From contig JAFQOD010000072.1 in assembly GCA_017395685.1 (NCBI GenBank), forward strand, positions 1-64,000: a stretch of 64,000 nucleotides of DNA, in the 5' to 3' direction. A program made the translations under genes and the position numbers. This document shows, piece after piece, positions 25,105 through 34,849 of this stretch. Below the pieces are notes generated by a model. It had not been told where the DNA came from. It worked only from the letters and a program-made list of their open reading frames with translations, and made no database searches. The stretch is from Clostridia bacterium (lineage in GTDB: Bacteria > Bacillota > Clostridia > Christensenellales > Aristaeellaceae). Within the stretch, counting starts at the first letter, position 1. The number at the start of each line of letters is the position of its first letter.

Positions 25105-26853
25105 ATGGACATTTTCAATGCATTATCCCTGGTAGGCGGTCTTTGCCTGTTCCTCTTTGGTATGAATGTGATGGGTCAAGCCCTGGAGCGGAGGGCCGGC
25201 AATAAGCTGCAGAGCCTGCTGGGCAAGCTGACCACCGGAAAAATGATCGGCCTGCTCACCGGTCTTGGGGTCACGGCGGTGATCCAATCTTCTTCTGCCA
25301 CCACGGTCATGGTGGTCGGCTTTGTCAACTCCGGCCTGATGAGCCTCTCCCAGGCCATCAATGTGATCATGGGCGCCAACATCGGTACCACCGTTACCTC
25401 CTGGATTTTGAGCCTTGGTGGCATTGACAGCGGCAACATGTTTGTAAAGCTGCTCAAGCCTACCTCTTTTACCCCCATCCTGGCCTTGCTTGGCATCATC
25501 TGGTATATGTTTACCAAATCCAGCAAGAAAAAGGATAACGGCATGATCCTGCTGGGCTTCGCCGTGCTGATGTTCGGCATGGATGCCATGAGCGATTCCG
25601 TCAAGGGCCTGGCCGATGTGCCCGCCTTCCAGCAGCTGTTCCTGCTGTTTGAGAATCCTTTGCTTGGCATGCTGGTGGGCGCTGTGCTTACCGCCATCAT
25701 TCAATCCAGCTCCGCTTCCGTCGGTATCCTGCAGGCCCTGGCCGTCACCGGCCAGGTATCCTACGGCGCCGCCATTCCCATCATCATGGGCCAGAATATC
25801 GGTACCTGCATCACCGCCATTCTTTCCTCCTTCGGCGCCAATAAGAATGCCAAGCGGGCGGCGCTGGTGCATCTTTCCTTCAATGTGATCGGCACCATTG
25901 TGTGGCTCGTCGTTTTCTGGATTGTGAAAGCCGTCTTTGCCCCCGCTCTGTTCAATCAGGCGGCGTCCCTCTTTGGCATCGCTGTGTGCCACAGCATCTT
26001 CAATGTTCTGTGCACTTCTTTGATGCTTCCCCTGTCTTCCTTCCTGGAAAAGCTGGTCTATCATCTGGTGCCGGAAGGAAAATCCCCCGATATCATTACC
26101 GAACTGGATGATCGTCTGCTGCCCACCCCCTCCCTGGCCATCGAACAGGCCCGCAATGTCACCGTGAAAATGGCCCGCTGCGCCAAGGAGGCCCTGGCCC
26201 TCAGCCTGTCCTCCCTGGGCAATTATTCAAAGGAAACAGATGCACGGGTAAAAGAGCTGGAAGATCAGACCGATCATTACGAGGATATCATCGGCACCTA
26301 TCTGGTGAAGCTGTGCGATAACCGGATCAGCGACCGGGATAATGCGGAAGCGGCCATGCTGCTGAAGGTAATCGGCGATTTTGAACGCATCGGCGATCAT
26401 GCCGCCCATCTGATGCAGTCCGCTGAGGAAATGCATGTCAAGCAGCTTTCCTTCTCCGAAGCCGCCCTGAATGAACTGCATGTGCTCACCCAGGCTGCCG
26501 GTGAAATCATGGGCCTGGCCCTTCAGGCTTTCGAGGAAAACAATCTGGATGCAGCCAATCTGGTAGAGCCCCTGGAGCAGGTCATCGACCGGATGAAGGA
26601 GCATCTGCGCACCCATCATATCCTGCGTCTCCAGCAGGGCGGCTGCAGCATCGAAGCGGGCTTTGTCTGGTCCGATCTATTGGCCAATCTGGAGCGTGTA
26701 TCCGATCACTGCTCCAATGTGGCCGGCGGCGTCATCGATCTTTCCAACCACAACATGAATATTCACGAGGCCCTGCGCCATATCAAATCCGAAAGCCCCT
26801 ATTTCAAGGAACAGTACGCCCGCTATGCGGAAAAATATCTGGCCAAGGTGTAA
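25105..26853 (+). CDS. Na/Pi cotransporter family protein with PhoU-like tail
   Basis: 582 residues. Two inverted membrane repeats carry the family's QSSSA signatures, VIQSSSATTVMVVGF and IIQSSSASVGILQAL, and the paired MGANIGTTVTSW and MGQNIGTCITAI motifs; eight or more hydrophobic segments fill residues 1-320. The C-terminal 230 residues are a PhoU-type helical bundle (DFERIGDHAAHLM and DLLANLERVSDHCSNV). Such proteins move phosphate with sodium, probably tuned by the PhoU part. The ATG is 13 bases after GGAG, an unusually long gap. It lies behind the structured leader at 24963. Confidence 0.92.
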   Translation: MDIFNALSLVGGLCLFLFGMNVMGQALERRAGNKLQSLLGKLTTGKMIGLLTGLGVTAVIQSSSATTVMVVGFVNSGLMSLSQAINVIMGANIGTTVTSWILSLGGIDSGNMFVKLLKPTSFTPILALLGIIWYMFTKSSKKKDNGMILLGFAVLMFGMDAMSDSVKGLADVPAFQQLFLLFENPLLGMLVGAVLTAIIQSSSASVGILQALAVTGQVSYGAAIPIIMGQNIGTCITAILSSFGANKNAKRAALVHLSFNVIGTIVWLVVFWIVKAVFAPALFNQAASLFGIAVCHSIFNVLCTSLMLPLSSFLEKLVYHLVPEGKSPDIITELDDRLLPTPSLAIEQARNVTVKMARCAKEALALSLSSLGNYSKETDARVKELEDQTDHYEDIIGTYLVKLCDNRISDRDNAEAAMLLKVIGDFERIGDHAAHLMQSAEEMHVKQLSFSEAALNELHVLTQAAGEIMGLALQAFEENNLDAANLVEPLEQVIDRMKEHLRTHHILRLQQGGCSIEAGFVWSDLLANLERVSDHCSNVAGGVIDLSNHNMNIHEALRHIKSESPYFKEQYARYAEKYLAKV

Positions 26854-26865
26854 TCTGTCCCCCCG

Positions 26866-26896
26866 AGGCTGCAGTCTATCCGGCTGCGGCCTTTTT
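26866..26896 (+). terminator. Terminator of the Na/Pi cotransporter gene
   Basis: AGGCTGCAG (26866-26874) pairs with CTGCGGCCT (26884-26892), followed by TTTTT. Confidence 0.8.
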
Positions 26897-27063
26897 CTTT
26901 GCCCATCATTTACAATTCCCTCCCCCTCTTTGGGCTTTTCATTTGGGGCAATGTGCGATATAATATAAGGGGAAAATTTATTTTCATCCCCTTGAATGCA
27001 TGATCTTTCCTCTCTCCGGCGTTTATTTCATGGAATGACTGAAAGGAAGCAATCAAAACGCAC

Positions 27064-28599
27064 ATGAAACGATTGGCAATGTTTATCCTGGCCCTGGTTA
27101 TGTTCCTATCCTGCATGCCCGCCCAGGCAGAATTTTCTCCCCGGTATGCGGCATTGATGGAAAACGAAAGCATACAAATAGAACTGGGCGCCACCTTCGG
27201 CACCCTTTCCCCCGCATCCGATGATTCCCTGGCCGTGATCAATGACTGGCTGAGCCGCATCCGCATCCGCCTTTCCGCCAGCGAATCCCTCCAGCGATCC
27301 CTGGTCAAGGGCGAAGTGACCATGGACGGGGAAGAGGTTTTCAGCGTTTCCATACAGGATCAGCCCGGCTATACCCTCACCGCCTTCTCCCCCTCCGGCA
27401 GCATTTATCTCACCGCCGACGGGGAAAAGGACGCCCTCACCCTCATTTCCGGAGGCGCGGATATTCCCCTTTCCCCCCTGGCCGTCTGGGAGGTATATGA
27501 GCAGTGGGCGCCGGTATTGTATCCCATGCTGGAAAGCATGGTGACCCCCAAGGCATCCAAGACCAGCACCTCCATCAAAAACGCCAGCATGTCGGCCTCC
27601 TATATCAATTACAGCTTCAAGGCGGATGAAATGAACGCCGCCTGGCCCCAGATTCTTTCCTCCCTGCTGCCGCTGATGGAAAGCGCCCTTTCCCAGCAGC
27701 CGGAATGGTACCTGGAAGCGGAAGCGCTGCTTTCCAAGCTGGTCTTTTCCGGGGATTGCCGTTTCAAGCGTTTCCTGGATAAAAAGGGCGGGGATATGGG
27801 CCTGCAGTTTACCGGCAATGCCGCCATCGGCGATGATGTGCGCAAGGTGACCTTCTTCGGGGGCTACACCCCGGATAAGGGGGGCTATGTTTCCCTGGCG
27901 CTTCCCGCTGTCAAAGGAAAGAATAACTTCAAAATTTCCTTCACCGGAAAGCTGGCCCAGACAGATAATCAGAAGACCCTGAGCCTGGAAGGCACCTACA
28001 GCCGCACCATGGATGGAAAAAGCCATACTGCCTCCCTGACGGGCAGCCTGAAAAACATCCTGAAAAAAGGGGATGAAACCTGGAGCGGCAAATTCACCCT
28101 CACCGATAAGCAGGACGGCGTCACCGACACCTGGACCTTTACCCCGGCCCTCACCTTTACCGATACCGGCCTGCAGGGCGATATCGCCGTCCGCCAGAAG
28201 CGGGGCGAGGATACCCTGCTCAAATGCGCCGTGATGATGCATATGCAGCCCGCCGCCCCTCTCAATCCCCCCACTTCCCTGACGTCAAAGGATCTGCGGG
28301 GCGTGGAGGAGGCCAGGGCCCGGGCCATCGCCGCCCAGGAGCTGATCCCCCTCACCCGGGCGTTTATGGATCTGATCGCCGCCCTGCCGGAGGAAACCCG
28401 CATTCTGCTGACCCATGATCTGCGCACCGATTCCTGGATGACCGCCCCCTCCGTATCCGTCGACGGCGCCCGGGAACCGGCTGAAGAAGAAGCCCCGCCC
28501 CTTTCCGAGCCCTGGCCGGAAGAAGGCCAGTGGATCGTGGAAGACGATCCCTGGGCCGGGGAAAGCTACTGGATGATTAAGGAGGATAATGCACCATGA
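27064..28599 (+). CDS. Secreted protein A of a three-gene paralog group, unknown function
   Basis: 511 residues with signal peptide ending PAQAEF. The mature protein has an N-terminal region with SIQIELGATFG and VKGEVTMDGEEVFSVSIQ, a helical middle (AWPQILSSLLPLMESAL), a long beta-rich part with an LSLEGTYSRTMDGKSHTASLTG pattern (three-residue pairs of strands, like a barrel or beta-sheet scaffold), and an acidic Pro/Glu-rich end. The layout is repeated in the next two genes. The stop overlaps the next ATG (ATGA). No catalytic motif or known family was recognised; AAAGGAAG lies unusually far (15 bases) from the ATG. Confidence 0.7.
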   Translation: MKRLAMFILALVMFLSCMPAQAEFSPRYAALMENESIQIELGATFGTLSPASDDSLAVINDWLSRIRIRLSASESLQRSLVKGEVTMDGEEVFSVSIQDQPGYTLTAFSPSGSIYLTADGEKDALTLISGGADIPLSPLAVWEVYEQWAPVLYPMLESMVTPKASKTSTSIKNASMSASYINYSFKADEMNAAWPQILSSLLPLMESALSQQPEWYLEAEALLSKLVFSGDCRFKRFLDKKGGDMGLQFTGNAAIGDDVRKVTFFGGYTPDKGGYVSLALPAVKGKNNFKISFTGKLAQTDNQKTLSLEGTYSRTMDGKSHTASLTGSLKNILKKGDETWSGKFTLTDKQDGVTDTWTFTPALTFTDTGLQGDIAVRQKRGEDTLLKCAVMMHMQPAAPLNPPTSLTSKDLRGVEEARARAIAAQELIPLTRAFMDLIAALPEETRILLTHDLRTDSWMTAPSVSVDGAREPAEEEAPPLSEPWPEEGQWIVEDDPWAGESYWMIKEDNAP

Positions 28600-30122
28600 A
28601 ACGCCTGACTGCAATCTTGCTCGCCCTGATGGTTTCCCTCTCGGCCTGGGGCGCCCTGGCCGCTGAAGAAACGGAACTGCCCCAGAAATTTCTCAATCAG
28701 GTGCATGATTCCGGCTATACCGGGGCCGTTACCTTCACTGTAGAGGGCAATGAAACCGCCGCCATCGATCCCGTCACCTTCCTGATGCTCAAGGCCCTGG
28801 CCCCCCGCATCACCGTGGAAACGGGCAGCAGCTACGCCCTCCGTCAGCAGGAAGGCGAAGGGGTGCTGCGCATTCTGCTGGACGGGCAGAATGTGGGCGA
28901 AACCGTATTCCTTTATAATGACGAGCTGGGCGCCCTGAGCAGCACCCTGATCAGCAGCGCCGACGCCTATTATGCCGCCCCCCGGGATTGGGATTTTGCC
29001 GCTCTGTTCTCCGGCCTTTCCGCCCAGGAAAACGGATGGCCCTCCCTTTGGAATGCCCTGGCCCGGATCGAACAGGCCCCCCAGGAATGGCATGATCAGG
29101 TGGCCGTACATCTTTTGCCCTATGAAACAAAGATCGGCGTCTGGATCAACGGCTATGCCGCCTTCTCCACCGGCATGGAGGGAGAAACGGCCTATACCCA
29201 GCTGGCCTGCTCCATTCCCGCCCAGGCAGTGAAGGCCCAGATCAAGCAGCTGATGGTGGATTTCTTTGAGGATGAGGATCTGCTTTCCGCCCTGCGGGAG
29301 GTATTCACCGCCCAGGAAGCAGAATATTATCTGCAGCCCGCCATGATGCAGACCTTCTTTTCCATCATCGATCAGGTGCAGATGGAAGGCAATGTGGAAA
29401 TCACCCGCCGTTATGATATCCAGGGCAATTCCCTGCTGGATCGCATTTCCCTGCCCTTCCCTGCCGGGCAGAGCCTTTCCCACCTCACCGTTTCCCTCAC
29501 CCCCGATCCCGATGTGGCCGGCCAGAAATGGGCCTTCCAGGGCCAGTGCCAGGACGGCACCGAATTTGATATTTTCTGCATTGCAGGCCAGGATATGATC
29601 TATACCGGCAGCGTGGATATTCTGCTGCCCGAAGAAACCGATGATTCCTTTGCGGTAACCGATGCCCCCGCCCGCCGGAAAATCGCCTTTGATTACAATC
29701 TCACCTGGGATCCCGGCCAGGATACCTATACGCTGGCCACCTCCCGCTATGTCCGCACCGTTGCGGGCACCCTGCTGATCAAGCCCCGGGAAGGCAGCGA
29801 TATGGCCACCCAGGCCCTGAGCCTGGAGGCCAGATATGAATCCGGCTCCGGCAAGCGCAGCGCCACCCGGCTGAATGCCGCCCTTTCCTGGCGGGATCTG
29901 GATACCGATGCATCCATCACCGCATCCTTTACCGGCCGCACCGCTTCCGCTTCCGCCGTCCGCTCCATTTCCGATTATCCCGCCCTCCGGCTGGATCAAA
30001 TGGAAGAGGAAGGCATGAATGCCCTCACCCAGGCCTGGACGCTGAATCTGCAATCCTGGGTGCAGAATATGGCAAAGCTGCTCTTCCCCGGCCTGGATAC
30101 CGCAGTGCCCGGAGACGGCTAA
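28596..30122 (+). CDS. Secreted protein B of the paralog group, unknown function
   Basis: 508 residues, signal peptide ending ALAAEE. Like protein A it starts with a strand-rich region (GAVTFTVEGNET), a helical middle (QAVKAQIKQLMVDFFEDEDLLSALREVF) and a long beta-rich part containing RKIAFDYNLTWDPGQDTYTLAT and ATRLNAALSWRDLDTDASITASFTG, the same alternation of strands as in protein A. The start overlaps the previous stop by four bases, so the two are translationally coupled. Secretion is well supported; function is unknown. Confidence 0.7.
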   Translation: MKRLTAILLALMVSLSAWGALAAEETELPQKFLNQVHDSGYTGAVTFTVEGNETAAIDPVTFLMLKALAPRITVETGSSYALRQQEGEGVLRILLDGQNVGETVFLYNDELGALSSTLISSADAYYAAPRDWDFAALFSGLSAQENGWPSLWNALARIEQAPQEWHDQVAVHLLPYETKIGVWINGYAAFSTGMEGETAYTQLACSIPAQAVKAQIKQLMVDFFEDEDLLSALREVFTAQEAEYYLQPAMMQTFFSIIDQVQMEGNVEITRRYDIQGNSLLDRISLPFPAGQSLSHLTVSLTPDPDVAGQKWAFQGQCQDGTEFDIFCIAGQDMIYTGSVDILLPEETDDSFAVTDAPARRKIAFDYNLTWDPGQDTYTLATSRYVRTVAGTLLIKPREGSDMATQALSLEARYESGSGKRSATRLNAALSWRDLDTDASITASFTGRTASASAVRSISDYPALRLDQMEEEGMNALTQAWTLNLQSWVQNMAKLLFPGLDTAVPGDG

Positions 30123-30170
30123 GCAATCAGGCAGAATGATGGCATCGCCCCAGATGGGGCGGATCCCGCA

Positions 30171-30199
30171 TTGCCAGCGGAAAAAAATCGTGATACAAT
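30171..30199 (+). promoter_or_regulatory. Promoter of secreted protein C
   Basis: TTGCCA (30171-30176), 17-base spacer, TACAAT (30194-30199). Confidence 0.65.
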
Positions 30200-30242
30200 A
30201 TCCATATTCCGGAAAAAAACATGTCGCAAAGGAGGCATTCCC

Positions 30243-31586
30243 GTGAAAAAACTGATTGCCCTGCTGATGATTCTGACGCTCTCCCTTTCCTGCACAGGGG
30301 CCATGGCCGAAGCCGCCCCGCAGCAGGCCTACAGCGCCCATTTCACCCTTTCTTTTGATGAAGATATGCTCTATTCCCTGCTGGAAATGGAAAAGACCGA
30401 AGAAAACGCGGCCGATATGGAAATGATTCTGCCCCTGCTGCGCAATCTGGGCGGAAAAGTCATTGCCTCGGAAGAGGGCGGGGAAATGTCCCTGACCCTG
30501 AATGGCGCCTCCCTGTGCACCCTGGGCGTATATTATGATGAAGAAAAGATGACCATGCTCAGTGATCTTTTCCCCAACTATGCCCTGACCATGCCCCGGC
30601 AGCAGATGCCTGAAATCAGTGAAGAGGAACTGATGGCCGTCATTACGCCTCAGATCAATTCCATCGTAAGCGGCATGAAGAACCGTATCACCGGTACCGA
30701 AAACGGCGCCTATGAATTTGAAGGCGTCACCTTCGATACCAAGGTAACCATCGAAATCCCCGCCAGTGAATGCGTCATGGCCGTTGCTGATGTGATGCAG
30801 GCCCTGCTGACCAATGAAACCGTAATCAAGCTGCTCACCTCCATGGGCGAGGCAGACATGCTGAATGAAGCCCTGAAGGAAATCGAAGATGCGAAGGCCG
30901 CCCCCACCGATGATCTGACCGGCGGCCTGATCATCCGGGAATATACCCAGACCGGCACCCAGAATCAGTATTTCGATATCCATCTGCAGGGGGCTGAAGT
31001 AGTGCTGGCCCTCCAGGGCGGCCTGGTGGAAGGAAAGGTCTATCTGCAGCTGCTGGCCGGCGAGGATGTATTCCTCAATCAGGAACAGATGATCAAGGCT
31101 GCCAAGCAGTACAGCGGGGACGCTGTCCTGATCCGCTGCGTTGCCACCCCCGGCGCTTCTCAGTATGATATGGATCTGCAAATGGATCTGTATGCCGGCA
31201 CTTATCTTGGAATGCATGTCAAGGCCGCCAACAATCGCATGATGGGCTATATGGTGAATGTGAGCTTCAGCCTTGTTCCCGGCGGCGATCCTCTGATGAA
31301 TCTGTCCGCCCTGATCCGCACCCTGCCCGACGGCCAGTTTGCCCTGAAGGGCACCCTCACCCCCACCGAAACCATTTCCCTGGATCCTGCCACGGTGGAT
31401 ACCGCCAGCGAAGAATATCAGACCGCCCTGTATAACCTGGGCAACGATATCGGCAGCTTCGGCCTGAATACCCTGCTTGCCAATGCGGCCATGGCCATGC
31501 CCGAGGAAGTGAGCGCCCTGATCACCTATCTGATGGCGCCCCCCGAAACCACCGAAAGCTATACCTTCGACGGCGTCACCGATTGA
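30243..31586 (+). CDS. Secreted protein C of the paralog group, unknown function
   Basis: 447 residues from a GTG start with AAAGGAGG upstream; the signal peptide ends GAMAEA. It has the same order as proteins A and B: HFTLSFDEDMLYSLLEM near the N-terminus, a helical middle (TNETVIKLLTSMGEADMLNEALKEIE), then beta-rich stretches (NQYFDIHLQGAEVVLALQGGLVEGKVYLQL, MGYMVNVSFSLVPGG, DGQFALKGTLTPTE). It has its own promoter. No enzyme motif was seen. The three genes probably arose by duplication and serve a common extracellular role. Confidence 0.7.
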   Translation: MKKLIALLMILTLSLSCTGAMAEAAPQQAYSAHFTLSFDEDMLYSLLEMEKTEENAADMEMILPLLRNLGGKVIASEEGGEMSLTLNGASLCTLGVYYDEEKMTMLSDLFPNYALTMPRQQMPEISEEELMAVITPQINSIVSGMKNRITGTENGAYEFEGVTFDTKVTIEIPASECVMAVADVMQALLTNETVIKLLTSMGEADMLNEALKEIEDAKAAPTDDLTGGLIIREYTQTGTQNQYFDIHLQGAEVVLALQGGLVEGKVYLQLLAGEDVFLNQEQMIKAAKQYSGDAVLIRCVATPGASQYDMDLQMDLYAGTYLGMHVKAANNRMMGYMVNVSFSLVPGGDPLMNLSALIRTLPDGQFALKGTLTPTETISLDPATVDTASEEYQTALYNLGNDIGSFGLNTLLANAAMAMPEEVSALITYLMAPPETTESYTFDGVTD

Positions 31587-31601
31587 TTGCCCGAATGCAC
31601 A

Positions 31602-31840
31602 GAGCCGCCTGGCATCCCAGGCGGCTCAAATCATTGACAACGTCAATGATTTGCCAGACTGTGAGAAGCCCTGCAAGGCAAGGCGGCGAGGCTGCAAAAA
31701 AAGGGAGCTTACATCATAGTAAGTGACCGCATTTTGCAGCCGATGCCAACGAAGAAAGCAAAAATGCCCGCTTCCAGCGGCTGTTTTTGCGTTTGCAGGG
31801 TTTGTCAGCGGTCTGGACCGCCTGGGATGCCAGGCGGCTT
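31602..31840. repeat. Fold-back (MITE-like) element of about 240 bp
   Basis: The ends are reverse complements of each other and each is itself a hairpin: GAGCCGCCTGG-CATC-CCAGGCGGCTC (31602-31627) and ACCGCCTGG-GATG-CCAGGCGGCT (31817-31839). Inner segments also pair: CCAGAC..CCCTGCAA (31654-31676) with TTGCAGGG..GTCTGG (31793-31816), and GGCTGCAAAA (31690-31699) with TTTTGCAGCC (31732-31741); the centre is CTTAC/GTAAG (31708-31723). A second perfect palindrome lies at 31628-31653. No gene is present. The left hairpin probably also ends the transcript of secreted protein C. Confidence 0.7.
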
Positions 31841-31874
31841 TCCCATCCCATGCCTATGAAAGGATGGTATTTCC

Positions 31875-32633
31875 ATGGCTGAATTTCTGTCTCCCCTGGC
31901 CCGGCCCTTTTCCTTTCCGGAAGGGGATCACGGCATTTTGCTGATTCACGGCTTCACCGGCAGCCCTGCCCACATGCTCCCCCTGGGGGAAAAGCTGCAT
32001 AAGGCGGGCTTCGCTGTGCGGGGCATGCTGCTGCCCGGGCACGGCACCACCCCCCAGGATATGAAAAAATCCACCTGGCAGGATTGGCTGCAGGCGGTAC
32101 GGCTGGAGGCCCGGGAAATGGCAAAGGAATATGCCCATTTTTCTGTGGCCGGCCTTTCCATGGGCGGGGTGCTTTCCCTTATGATGGCCCAGGAAATGGA
32201 TCTGACGGGCTGCGTATCCATTGCCGCCCCCATGAAAACGGTGACCAAAATCCGGTGGCTGGCGCCCATTGCCGCCCCCATCCTGCCCATGCTGCATCAT
32301 GCCAAGCCGGAAGGAACCCGGGCCAATGTGGATCATACCTACGCCGTCGGCTACGGCAGCTATCCCACCAAATCGGTGCATGATCTGAGCATCCTGATGC
32401 GCCGGGCCAGGCAGCAGCTTTCCCTCATCACCTGCCCCATCCTCACCGTACAATCCCATCAGGATGAAACGGTCACCAGGGATAGCCCGGCCATCATCCA
32501 GACAGGCGTATCCAGCAAAATCCGGGCGGAATTATGGCTGCAGGACGCCCCCCACGTATGCACCATTTCCCCGGAATATGAAAAGATTGCAGAGGGCATG
32601 ATTGCCTTCCTGCGCAAAGCAGAAAAGGAATAA
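31875..32633 (+). CDS. Alpha/beta hydrolase, carboxylesterase type
   Basis: 252 residues, no signal peptide. The fold is clear: LLIHGFTGSPAHM carries the oxyanion HG motif, LPGHGTTPQDM follows as in Est30-type carboxylesterases and monoacylglycerol lipases, Ser is in VAGLSMGGVLSLM, Asp in QSHQDETV and His in DAPHVCTI. It would hydrolyse short acyl esters in the cytoplasm; substrate is unknown. The start at 31875 lies just after the fold-back element, with GAAAGGATGG upstream, and a terminator follows. Confidence 0.9.
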   Translation: MAEFLSPLARPFSFPEGDHGILLIHGFTGSPAHMLPLGEKLHKAGFAVRGMLLPGHGTTPQDMKKSTWQDWLQAVRLEAREMAKEYAHFSVAGLSMGGVLSLMMAQEMDLTGCVSIAAPMKTVTKIRWLAPIAAPILPMLHHAKPEGTRANVDHTYAVGYGSYPTKSVHDLSILMRRARQQLSLITCPILTVQSHQDETVTRDSPAIIQTGVSSKIRAELWLQDAPHVCTISPEYEKIAEGMIAFLRKAEKE

Positions 32634-32694
32634 CGGGGCACAGCCCCCTTTCTTTGGCATACCGGCCCGGAAATCCACCGCATGAAACGTAAAG

Positions 32695-32724
32695 CGGCTG
32701 CCCCACGGCAGCCGTTTTTATTTT
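32695..32724 (+). terminator. Esterase gene terminator
   Basis: CGGCTGCC (32695-32702) pairs with GGCAGCCG (32707-32714), followed by TTTTTATTTT. Confidence 0.85.
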
Positions 32725-32838
32725 CCCGGAATATTTCAATTCTTTTCATTTGTGAATCAATTTATTCCATTTTCAAAATCTTGAATTGAAAATAAATCTG
32801 TTTTTGATAAAATTATGCAATTTTTTCGTACATCCCGA

Positions 32839-32867
32839 TTGTTTTCCGCCGTTTTTTATGCTATAAT
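32839..32867 (+). promoter_or_regulatory. Promoter of the GH127 gene
   Basis: TTGTTT (32839-32844), 17-base spacer, TATAAT (32862-32867). The AT-rich stretch just upstream could act as an UP element. Confidence 0.75.
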
Positions 32868-32899
32868 GAAGCATAAAATACGGCTTAAGGAGAATCTCC

Positions 32900-34795
32900 A
32901 TGAAGCGCAGCCTGTGCCTTTTTATGATCATTATTCTGCTGTTGCCCGCAGGCGTCCTTTCCGCAGCGGCGGAGGGCCTGCCCTCCATTCCCCGCAGCCA
33001 GGTAACCCAATTGGCCCCGACAGGCTATATGGCCCGGCGGGTAAATGGCTTCCTCAACACCTGGGTGCCCGTTTCCGTGAAAGAAAATCCGGAATTGATC
33101 CAGGCCGTTTTACGGGCCAATCCCAAATACGCCGGCATGATGCCCAATCTGTATTCCGGGCTGCTGATGGATCAGAATACCTATTTCGGCCAGCATCTGG
33201 CGGGCCTGGCCGTCTGCTACCGGCTGAACCGGGATGAAATGATCCTGCAGGTGGGCAATGATCTGGTGGCGGCCCTGGATAAAGCCCGGGGGGAAAACGG
33301 CTATCTGGGGGTTCATGCCGGCAATAACCGGCTGGGAACAGGGAATAACTGGGATGTGTGGGGCCATTACAATGCCATCTGGGGCCTGCATGAATGGTAT
33401 CGGCTCACCGGCAATGAAACGGCGCTAGATATGGCCCTGGATGCGGCGGATTACTGCATCCGGCATTTTGAAACCCACACCTATGATACCGCCGTGGGCT
33501 GCATCCGCTGCTCCCTGGGCCATGCCTATGCCCTTTTGTATCAGGAAACGGGAAAGGATGCCTATCTTAAGGAGGCCCTCCGCATTCTGGAGGATGTATG
33601 GCCCGGCAACGGCAACTGGCTGGAAAATGCCGCAAAGGGCATGCAGTTTTATCAATCCAGCCAGCCCCGGTGGGAATCATTGCATGCCATCATGCTGATC
33701 CACACCTTATATGAAATCACCGGCGATCAGCAATATTACGACGCCATCGACCAGATCTGGTGGAGCATCATCAAAACCGACCGGCACAATAACGGCGGCT
33801 TCACCACCAAGGAAATCGCCGTGGGCAATCCCTACCGCAGCGGCGCCATTGAAACCTGCGCCAATATCGCCTGGATGGTATCCAGCACTGATTATCTGCG
33901 CTATTCCAGGGATTCCTATGTGGCGGATGAAATTGAACTGACCTACTATAATGCGGTGCTGGGCGCAATCACCGAAAATATGCGGCATGTAACCTATGAT
34001 AATCCCATGGAGGGGCAGATCCTTCCCTCCCAGACCAGCCTTGCCTGGATCTATAATACCGGCTGCCCCGATTATAATTGCTGCCAGGGCTATGCCTGCC
34101 GGGGCATGGGCCAGGTGGTGGAATGGGCATCCATGACGGATGAGGGGGCCCTGTATCTCAATTTCTACGGTCCCTGCACCCTGCAGACCAAAACCCCCGG
34201 CGGCCAGGAAATCACCCTGCGTATTACCGGCGATTATCCCGTTTCCGGGGATATCGGGATTGAAATCGACGGCCTGCAGCAGCCGGAAGCATTTGATCTG
34301 ATGCTGCGCATTCCCGTCTGGTCGGATCAGACCGCCCTTTCCCTCAACGGGGCGGCGGATCTGCAGCCTGCTGCCGGCCAGTATTCCGCCCTGGAAAAAT
34401 GCTGGGAAAACGGGGATCAATTGTCCCTTAACCTGGATATGTCGCTGCATTACTGGCGGGGCGGCAGCACCTTCCGCAAGCGCACCTCCCTGTACTGGGG
34501 GCCCATACTGTTGACCCAGGATGAATATTATACCGATCTTCCCACCGATGAGGTGAATTTCACCCTGGACGCCGTGAAAAATGCCGCTGCCAGGCCCGGG
34601 GACGGGGTACAGCAATGGCTGATTGTGGAGGCGGAAAGCGATGAAGGCGCCCTGATCCCCCTGATCGATTATGCCAGCGCCGGGAAACAGGAAAATTCCC
34701 ATTTCACCACCTGGCTGCGCATCTCCCCTGCACCGGAGGCCGCAGCCTTCAGCCGGGAGGGAATGCCGCTGTGGGCCCAGGCGCTGCCTGAATAA
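32900..34795 (+). CDS. Secreted GH127-type beta-L-arabinofuranosidase-like enzyme
   Basis: 631 residues with a signal peptide ending SAAAEG. The (alpha/alpha)6-barrel of the DUF1680/GH127 family is visible: YFGQHLAGLAVCYRL, NNWDVWGHYNAIWGLHEWYRLTGNE, then the catalytic block ETCANIAWMVSS, in which the Glu lies as in characterised GH127 enzymes, and the YNCCQGYACRGMG segment with the paired cysteines that bind zinc and supply the cysteine nucleophile in that family. A beta-sandwich follows. It would release L-arabinofuranose from plant glycans. Activity is inferred from family. Own promoter and terminator; no transporter is adjacent. Confidence 0.85.
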   Translation: MKRSLCLFMIIILLLPAGVLSAAAEGLPSIPRSQVTQLAPTGYMARRVNGFLNTWVPVSVKENPELIQAVLRANPKYAGMMPNLYSGLLMDQNTYFGQHLAGLAVCYRLNRDEMILQVGNDLVAALDKARGENGYLGVHAGNNRLGTGNNWDVWGHYNAIWGLHEWYRLTGNETALDMALDAADYCIRHFETHTYDTAVGCIRCSLGHAYALLYQETGKDAYLKEALRILEDVWPGNGNWLENAAKGMQFYQSSQPRWESLHAIMLIHTLYEITGDQQYYDAIDQIWWSIIKTDRHNNGGFTTKEIAVGNPYRSGAIETCANIAWMVSSTDYLRYSRDSYVADEIELTYYNAVLGAITENMRHVTYDNPMEGQILPSQTSLAWIYNTGCPDYNCCQGYACRGMGQVVEWASMTDEGALYLNFYGPCTLQTKTPGGQEITLRITGDYPVSGDIGIEIDGLQQPEAFDLMLRIPVWSDQTALSLNGAADLQPAAGQYSALEKCWENGDQLSLNLDMSLHYWRGGSTFRKRTSLYWGPILLTQDEYYTDLPTDEVNFTLDAVKNAAARPGDGVQQWLIVEAESDEGALIPLIDYASAGKQENSHFTTWLRISPAPEAAAFSREGMPLWAQALPE

Positions 34796-34800
34796 AAAGC

Positions 34801-34833
34801 AAATGCTGTCTGCGAAAAACGCAGGCAGCATTT
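34801..34833. terminator. Terminator between convergent genes
   Basis: AATGCTGTCTGCG pairs with CGCAGGCAGCATT (one G-U) around loop AAAAA, with TTTCTTG after it. Confidence 0.75.
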
Positions 34834-34849
34834 CTTGTATTCAGGAATT

